Below, one piece after another: positions 58,832 through 64,000 of a stretch of DNA of 64,000 nt. The notes below the pieces were generated by a model. That model had not been told where the DNA came from and ran no database searches. It saw only the letters and a program-made list of their open reading frames with translations. Source of the DNA: Azonexus sp. R2A61 (GTDB taxonomy: Bacteria > Pseudomonadota > Gammaproteobacteria > Burkholderiales > Rhodocyclaceae); NCBI RefSeq assembly GCF_021401135.1, contig NZ_JACBFO010000002.1, forward strand, positions 682,001 to 746,000, read 5' to 3'. Position 1 is the stretch's first letter; each line of letters starts with the position of its first letter. Position numbers and translations under genes: made by a program.

Positions 58832-60030
58832 TGGATGCGCATTACCTGATCGAAGTCGGCTCGCTGCTGCTGCGCTGGCTGCACCTGATCGTCGGCATCG
58901 CCTGGATCGGCTCGTCCTTCTACTTCGTCTGGCTGGACAATACGCTGAAACCCCCGGTCGACCCCGCGCTGAAGGAAAAAGGCGTCGGCGGCGAGCTGTG
59001 GGCGGTGCATGGCGGTGGTTTCTACAATCCGCAGAAATACCTGGTGGCGCCCAAGAATCTGCCGGACGACCTGCACTGGTTCAAGTGGGAATCGTATTCG
59101 ACCTGGATCACCGGCTTCTTCCTGCTCGGCGTGTTGTACTACTCGCAGGCCGCGACCTACATGGTCGATCCGGCCAAGGCCGACCTGTCGCCCGGTGCCG
59201 CCATCGGTATCGGCCTGACCACGCTGATCGTCGGCTGGCTGGTGTACGACACGCTGTGCCGGGTGTTGATGCGGCGCAGCCTGCTGCTGTTCGCGGCGCT
59301 GTATTTCGTCTTTGTGGTTGCGGTGGCCTACCTGCTGAGCCACCTGCTGTCGGGCCGCGCGGCCTTCCTGCACGTCGGCGCGATGATCGCCACGACGATG
59401 AGCGCCAACGTCTTCTTCTGGATCATTCCCGGCCAGAAGACCACCGTCGCGGCGATGCAGCGCGGCGAGACGCCGGACCCGATCCACGGCCAGCGGGCCA
59501 AGCAGCGCAGCGTGCACAACAACTACCTGACGCTGCCGGTGCTGTTCTGCATGATCTCCAACCACTACGCCTTCACCTACAACCATCCGCAGGCCTGGCT
59601 GGTGCTGGCGCTGATCCTGCTCGCCGCGGTGCTGATCCGCCACTTCTTTAACCTGCGCCACAAGGGCGTTTTCGCGTGGCAGTACCCGGCCGTCGGCGGA
59701 CTCATTCTGGCTGGCGTCTTCGCCTGGCTGGCCCCCGCGCCGATTTCACGGTCGACCGGCGAAAATGGCCAAAATCCGGCGTTGACCGTGCAAGACATCC
59801 AGCCGGTGCTGGCCGCCCGCTGCACCGGCTGCCACTCGGCGACGCCGACGCTGATGCCGGCCGCGCCGGCCGGCGTGCTGCTCGACACGCCGGAACAGAT
59901 CCGCGCCAACGGCCCGCGCCTGCTGACCCAGACGGTTCAGTTGAAGGCCATGCCGCTCGGCAACGTCACGCAGATGACCGAGGCCGAACGGCAGAAGATC
60001 GCCGACTGGGCCGCCGGCGGTTATCGCTGA
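58831..60030 (+). CDS. puuD: PuuD, urate hydroxylase fused to a cytochrome c domain
   Basis: 399 aa from the ATG at 58831. About eight membrane segments (N-terminal DUF989 region, with HLIVGIAWIGSSFYFVWLDN and HNNYLTLPVLFCMISNHYAF), then a C-terminal c-type cytochrome with CTGCH at residues 331-335 and a later Met (MPLGNVTQMTE). PuuD oxidises urate to 5-hydroxyisourate and passes electrons to the respiratory chain, so peroxide is not formed, unlike with soluble uricase. It overlaps uraH, and the convergent gpt gene ends one base away. Confidence 0.95.
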   Translation: MDAHYLIEVGSLLLRWLHLIVGIAWIGSSFYFVWLDNTLKPPVDPALKEKGVGGELWAVHGGGFYNPQKYLVAPKNLPDDLHWFKWESYSTWITGFFLLGVLYYSQAATYMVDPAKADLSPGAAIGIGLTTLIVGWLVYDTLCRVLMRRSLLLFAALYFVFVVAVAYLLSHLLSGRAAFLHVGAMIATTMSANVFFWIIPGQKTTVAAMQRGETPDPIHGQRAKQRSVHNNYLTLPVLFCMISNHYAFTYNHPQAWLVLALILLAAVLIRHFFNLRHKGVFAWQYPAVGGLILAGVFAWLAPAPISRSTGENGQNPALTVQDIQPVLAARCTGCHSATPTLMPAAPAGVLLDTPEQIRANGPRLLTQTVQLKAMPLGNVTQMTEAERQKIADWAAGGYR

Positions 60031-60031
60031 A

Positions 60032-60553
60032 TCAGGACGAGGACGCGGCGCGATGTTTCTTGATCGGCGGCACGAACTGGTAGTCGATGTCCCAGGGGAA
60101 GTAGATCCACTTGTCCTGGGCAAACTGCTTGACGCACAGATCGACCACCTCGCGGCCCAGCGGCTTGGCGTAGAGCGTCGCGAAGTAGGCCTTGGGCAGC
60201 AGTTTGCGGATATAGCGGGCGGTGTTGCCGGTATCGACCAGGTCGTCGATCAGCAGATAGCCCTCGCCGTCGTGCTCGACGCCCTTGAGCAGTCGGACTT
60301 CCTTGCGCACGGTCGAGGCGCTGTCGTCGTCGGCGGCTTCGTAGCTCGACGCGCAGATGGTGTCGACCAGGCGGATTTCCAGCTCGCGGGCGACCAGCGC
60401 GGCCGGGATCAGGCCGCCACGGGCGATGGCGATGATGCCCTTGAACGGTCCCTTGTCGACCAACTGGTGGCACAAGAGGCGCGTGTCGCGGTGCAATTCC
60501 GGCCAGGAAATCACGATATCGTCACGGTAAGGGCTGGTAGGGGCGTTTTCCAT
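60032..60553 (-). CDS. gpt: Xanthine/guanine phosphoribosyltransferase
   Basis: 173 aa. PRT fold with the PRPP loop LLIDDLVDTGNTARYIR and the N-terminal ARGGLIPAALVARELEIR. The C-terminal YFPWDIDYQFVPP is typical of Gpt-like enzymes. It recycles xanthine/guanine to nucleotides. It is convergent with puuD and divergent from puuE, so it is embedded among purine-breakdown genes, a balance of salvage and degradation. Confidence 0.9.
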   Translation of the reverse strand: MENAPTSPYRDDIVISWPELHRDTRLLCHQLVDKGPFKGIIAIARGGLIPAALVARELEIRLVDTICASSYEAADDDSASTVRKEVRLLKGVEHDGEGYLLIDDLVDTGNTARYIRKLLPKAYFATLYAKPLGREVVDLCVKQFAQDKWIYFPWDIDYQFVPPIKKHRAASSS

Positions 60554-60603
60554 GGTGCAATCCCGAGGGTGAAGAATGGGCGGCAGTATAGAGGGAGCTT
60601 GAG

Positions 60604-61539
60604 TTGAGCCATATGTCTGGAAACGAATATCCGCGCGATCTGGCCGGTTATGGCCGTAACCCGCCGCACGCGCAATGGCCGGGCCAGGCCCGCATCGCCG
60701 TGCAGTTCGTGCTCAATTACGAGGAAGGCGGCGAGAACTGCGTGCTGCATGGCGACGCCGGTTCCGAGCAGTTCCTCTCCGAGATGTTCAACCCGGCCAG
60801 CTACCCGGACCGCCATCTGTCGATGGAGTCGATCTACGAGTACGGCTCGCGCGTCGGCGTCTGGCGCATCCTCCGCGAATTCGAGAAGCGCGGCCTGCCG
60901 CTGACCGTCTTCGGCGTCGGCATGGCGCTGCAGCGCTGCCCGGAGGTCACCGCCGCCTTCGTCGAGCTGGGCCACGAGATCGCCTGCCACGGCTGGCGCT
61001 GGATTCACTACCAGAACGTCGACGAGGCCACCGAGCGCGAGCACATGCGCCTGGCGCTCGACACCATCGAGAAAATGACCGGCACGCGCCCGCTCGGCTG
61101 GTACACCGGTCGCGATTCGCCGAACACGCGCCGGCTGGTCGCCGACGACGGTCGGCTGCTCTACGACAGCGACTACTACGGCGACGACCTGCCCTTCTGG
61201 ACCGAGGTCACGAAAAGCGACGGCACGACCGTGCCGCACCTGATCGTGCCCTACACGCTGGACACCAACGACATGCGCTTCTCGCTGCCGCAGGGTTTCA
61301 GCCACGCCGATCCCTTCTTCCAGTACCTGAAGGACAGCTTCGACGCGCTCTACGAAGAGGGCAAGGAATCGCCGAAGATGCTGTCCATCGGCATGCACTG
61401 CCGCCTGCTCGGCAGGCCCGGCCGCATCCGGGCGCTGCAGCGCTTTCTCGACCATCTCGAAAAACACGACCACGTCTGGGTCTGCCGCCGGCTGGACATC
61501 GCCCGCCACTGGCAGGCCACGCACCCGTTCAAGAAATAA
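60604..61539 (+). CDS. puuE: PuuE, allantoinase (polysaccharide-deacetylase-like)
   Basis: 311 aa from a TTG at 60604; GAGGGAG is six bases upstream of it and 15 from the in-frame ATG at 60613, so the TTG is favoured. PuuE-type sequence: NYPRDLAGYGRNPPHAQWPG-like opening, VQFVLNYEEGGE, ESIYEYGSRVGVWRIL, GHEIACHGWRWIHYQ and GWYTGRDSPNTRRL. It hydrolyses allantoin to allantoate without the metal-binding site of cyclic amidases. Followed nine bases later by the allantoicase gene. Confidence 0.95.
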   Translation: MSHMSGNEYPRDLAGYGRNPPHAQWPGQARIAVQFVLNYEEGGENCVLHGDAGSEQFLSEMFNPASYPDRHLSMESIYEYGSRVGVWRILREFEKRGLPLTVFGVGMALQRCPEVTAAFVELGHEIACHGWRWIHYQNVDEATEREHMRLALDTIEKMTGTRPLGWYTGRDSPNTRRLVADDGRLLYDSDYYGDDLPFWTEVTKSDGTTVPHLIVPYTLDTNDMRFSLPQGFSHADPFFQYLKDSFDALYEEGKESPKMLSIGMHCRLLGRPGRIRALQRFLDHLEKHDHVWVCRRLDIARHWQATHPFKK

Positions 61540-61548
61540 GGAATCCCC

Positions 61549-62580
61549 ATGAGCACTCCCGGCAACCCCATCGTCTCCGCCCCGGCCGACCTGCCCGACT
61601 GGGCCAAACGCTCGGTCAACCTGGCCGACGCCCGCATCGGCGCGCGCGCCATCGTCGCCAGCGACGAATTCTTCGCGCCGCTCGAACGCCTGCTCAACCC
61701 GGAGCCCGCCGTCTTCGTGCCCGGCAAGTACGACGCCAACGGCAAGTGGATGGACGGCTGGGAAACCCGCCGCAAGCGCACCACCGGCTACGACTGGAGT
61801 ATCGTCAAGCTCGGCCGGCGCGGCATCCTGCGCGGCTTCGACGTCGATACCAGCCACTTCACCGGCAACTTCGCGCCGGCCATCTCCATCGACGCCACCG
61901 ATTGCGAATCGGACGATCCGGCCGTGCTGGCCCAGGCCCGCTGGACGCGCATCCTGCCGTCCACGACCCTGTCGGGCAACAGCCACCACCTGCTGGAAAT
62001 CGACAGCATCGACACCTGGAGCCACCTGCGCCTGAACATCTACCCGGACGGCGGCGTCGCCCGCCTGCGCGCCTACGGCCAGCCGGTCGGCGTGTTCGAC
62101 GCCAACGATCCGGACCGCATCTACGACCTCGTCGCGCTGGAAAACGGCGGCCGCGCCGTGGCCTGGAACGACGCGCACTTCGGCTCGGCCTCCAACCTGA
62201 TCGCGCCGGGCCGCGGCATCAACATGGGCGACGGCTGGGAAACCCGCCGCCGCCGCGAGCCGGGCAACGACTGGTGCATCCTGCAACTGGGCGCGCCGGG
62301 CATCGTCGAGCGCGTCGAGATCGACACCGCGCACTTCAAGGGCAATTACCCCGACCGTTTCTCACTGCAGGCGGCGCGCATGGACGGCGGCACCGACCAG
62401 TCGGTGATCACCCAGAGCATGTTCTGGCCGGTGCTGCTCGGCGAGCAGAAGCTGTCGATGGACGCCATCCACAGCTTCGAGGGCCTGGCCGAACTCGGCC
62501 CGGTGACGCACGTGCGCCTGAACATCATCCCGGACGGCGGTGTCTCGCGGCTGCGCCTGTGGGGCAAGGTGGCCCGGTGA
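61549..62580 (+). CDS. alc: Allantoicase
   Basis: 343 aa. Two similar halves (about 20-180 and 190-340), each with a [18 protein letters not shown] motif, a KFTGNF-like '[14 protein letters not shown]' or '[14 protein letters not shown]' stretch, and a [16 protein letters not shown] or [15 protein letters not shown] segment. This internal duplication is characteristic. It splits allantoate to ureidoglycolate and urea. Overlaps allA in a GTGA junction. Confidence 0.96.
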   Translation: MSTPGNPIVSAPADLPDWAKRSVNLADARIGARAIVASDEFFAPLERLLNPEPAVFVPGKYDANGKWMDGWETRRKRTTGYDWSIVKLGRRGILRGFDVDTSHFTGNFAPAISIDATDCESDDPAVLAQARWTRILPSTTLSGNSHHLLEIDSIDTWSHLRLNIYPDGGVARLRAYGQPVGVFDANDPDRIYDLVALENGGRAVAWNDAHFGSASNLIAPGRGINMGDGWETRRRREPGNDWCILQLGAPGIVERVEIDTAHFKGNYPDRFSLQAARMDGGTDQSVITQSMFWPVLLGEQKLSMDAIHSFEGLAELGPVTHVRLNIIPDGGVSRLRLWGKVAR

Positions 62581-63071
62581 AAATCCTCGTTCCGGCGCCG
62601 TTGACCGCAAGCGCCTTCGCGCCTTTCGGCCAGGTCATTGCGGTCGACGCCGCCAAAAGGCATTTTTCCATCAACGGCGGCAACACCGAGCGCTACCACG
62701 ACCTCGCCGAACTCGACCCCGGCCCGGACGGCAAGCTGATCGTCAGCATCTTCCGCGGTCAGCCGCGCACGCTGCCCTTCGCCGTCGAAATGATGGAACG
62801 CCATCCGCTCGCCTCGCAGGCCTTCATGCCGCTGGCCGACGAGCCGTACCTGGTCGTCGTTGCCAAACCGGGCCCTGCGCCCGGCCCGGACGATCTGGTG
62901 GCCTTCCTCGCGCAGCCGGGCCAGGGCGTCAATTACGCCGCCGGCGTGTGGCATCACCCGCTGCTCGCGCTCAACCGAATTTGCGATTTTCTGGTGGTCG
63001 ACCGCAGCGGTCCGGGCGACAACTGCGACGAGGTGAGCCTCTCGACGCCGGCCATGCTTCATTTGCCCTGA
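62577..63071 (+). CDS. allA: Ureidoglycolate lyase
   Basis: 164 aa from a GTG at 62577 that overlaps the allantoicase stop. AllA cupin-like fold with [11 protein letters not shown]-type opening, [28 protein letters not shown] and [16 protein letters not shown] (a metal-site His region). It releases glyoxylate and the second urea from ureidoglycolate, completing the urate pathway in this cluster. Two copies of the recurrent motif lie near its 5' end and one near its 3' end. Confidence 0.94.
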   Translation: MKILVPAPLTASAFAPFGQVIAVDAAKRHFSINGGNTERYHDLAELDPGPDGKLIVSIFRGQPRTLPFAVEMMERHPLASQAFMPLADEPYLVVVAKPGPAPGPDDLVAFLAQPGQGVNYAAGVWHHPLLALNRICDFLVVDRSGPGDNCDEVSLSTPAMLHLP

Positions 63072-63172
63072 CGCCGGATGCGACGAAACGCGCAAATTCT
63101 CGCCATCGCATGCGCTTTCCCGTGGCCGATGAATTACCCTTCACCCTTTTACCGAAAGCACGCGAGGATCTC

Positions 63173-63805
63173 ATGCCGGTGATCGAAGTCCGCCACCCTC
63201 TGGTCAAACACAAGATCGGCCTGATGCGCGAAGGCGACATCAGCACCAAGAAATTCCGCGAACTGGCGGCAGAACTGGCCCGCCTGCTGACCTACGAGGC
63301 CTGCGCCGATTTCGAGCTGGAGAAGGTCGTCATCGAAGGCTGGGCCGGCCCGGTCGAGATCGACCAGATCAAGGGCAAGAAAGTCACCGTGGTGCCCATC
63401 CTGCGCGCCGGCATCGGCATGCTGGACGGCGTGCTCGACCTGATCCCCAACGCCAAGGTCAGCGTCGTCGGCATCGCCCGCAACCACGAGACGCTGATGC
63501 CGGAGCCCTATTTCGAGCGCTTCGTCGGCCAGTTGGACGAGCGGCTGGCGATGATCATCGACCCGATGCTGGCCACCGGCGGCTCGCTGGTCGCCACCGT
63601 GGACATGTTGAAGCGCAAGGGCTGCAAGCACATCAAGGCGCTGGTGCTGGTCGCCGCGCCGGAAGGCATCGCGGCGATGACGGCGGCCCACCCGGACGTC
63701 GAGGTCTACACCGCCGCCGTCGACAGCCATCTCAACGAACTCGGCTACATCATCCCGGGCCTCGGCGACGCCGGGGACAAAATCTTCGGAACCAAGGAAG
63801 CATGA
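63173..63805 (+). CDS. upp: Uracil phosphoribosyltransferase
   Basis: 210 aa from the ATG at 63173. Type [70 protein letters not shown] (PRPP loop) and a C-terminal [10 protein letters not shown] are all typical of Upp. It salvages uracil to UMP. Overlaps the following permease start (ATGA), so uptake and salvage are coupled. Confidence 0.97.
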   Translation: MPVIEVRHPLVKHKIGLMREGDISTKKFRELAAELARLLTYEACADFELEKVVIEGWAGPVEIDQIKGKKVTVVPILRAGIGMLDGVLDLIPNAKVSVVGIARNHETLMPEPYFERFVGQLDERLAMIIDPMLATGGSLVATVDMLKRKGCKHIKALVLVAAPEGIAAMTAAHPDVEVYTAAVDSHLNELGYIIPGLGDAGDKIFGTKEA

Positions 63806-64000
63806 CCACCACCACCGCCCCCACCTGGCGCACCGCCCTGTCCGGCGCGCAAATCCTCTTCGTCGCCTTCGGCGCCACCGTGCTGGTGCCGCTGCTGACC
63901 GGCCTCAACCCCAGTCTGGCGCTGCTCGGCGCGGGCGTCGGCACGCTGATCTTCCAGCTCTGCACGAAGCGCCAGGTGCCGATCTACCTCGGCTCCAGCT
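63802..64000 (+). CDS. uraA: Uracil permease, NCS2 family (5' part, cut by window edge)
   Basis: Only 66 codons are inside the window. It starts at ATG 63802, overlapping the upp stop. The beginning has the NCS2 pattern [45 protein letters not shown] and VPIYLGSS, matching UraA. It would import uracil by proton symport. The rest of the gene lies beyond the right edge. Confidence 0.85.
   Translation, partial: MTTTTAPTWRTALSGAQILFVAFGATVLVPLLTGLNPSLALLGAGVGTLIFQLCTKRQVPIYLGSS

Overview
The window is 64 kb of GC-rich, gene-dense bacterial chromosome. Gene content (PuuD-type urate catabolism, kdp, urea ABC transporter, cbb3-type CcoN, many LysR/GntR regulators, tandem YceI genes) and protein style point to a betaproteobacterium, most likely Rhodocyclales (Dechloromonas/Azonexus-like). 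That placement is inference from style, not a search result. No rRNA, tRNA or CRISPR array was seen, and no intact transposase or integrase gene.

Layout: (1) 54-7204: a GntR regulator, a hybrid histidine kinase with its REC-PAS-GGDEF-EAL partner, and a fused SpmA/SpmB-like membrane protein. (2) 7259-16526: an L,D-transpeptidase, then a five-gene FecI / FecR / TonB-dependent receptor / di-haem peroxidase / M16 peptidase cluster that looks like a regulated import-and-processing system. (3) 16654-26810: katG, a LysR regulator, a TSUP exporter, a DctB/DctD-like two-component system with a small isomerase gene nested in it, and a NitT/TauT-type ABC transporter. (4) 27126-33145: orphan ccoN-ccoQ, an exported superoxide dismutase, LysR with a DOPA-dioxygenase-like gene, cytochrome b561 and two YceI genes. 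(5) 33258-42208: kdpABC and kdpDE, with three extra genes including an EIIA-Ntr paralogue. This block is bounded by a 116-bp direct repeat of the 3' end of yceI. (6) 42605-45123: a small AT-richer accessory patch with a membrane protein and a Schlafen/AlbA ATPase-like protein. (7) 45124-48402: an HvfABC/bufferin-like RiPP operon with its own ECF sigma factor and zinc-finger anti-sigma. (8) 48524-55373: an esterase, TerC, and urtBC-D-E without urtA, interrupted by a roughly 500-bp inverted repeat. (9) 55537-64000: the urate-to-glyoxylate pathway (puuD, uraH, uraD, puuE, alc, allA) with gpt, upp and the start of a uracil permease.

How the genes fit together: region 9 breaks urate down to glyoxylate and urea. 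The neighbouring Urt genes would bring in urea, and gpt/upp/uraA salvage bases. Several clusters handle oxidative or metal stress: KatG, exported SOD, b561/YceI, the Hvf-like copper-peptide operon, and the peroxidase beside the TonB receptor.

The most unusual signal is genome-style rather than gene-style. An 11-mer, YTGCGGTCRAC, recurs at about 29 places on both strands. It forms the centre of perfect palindromic hairpins between genes, and I saw no copy across the kdp and accessory patch (about 33.2-46.6 kb). This resembles the behaviour of DNA-uptake sequences or highly iterated palindromes.
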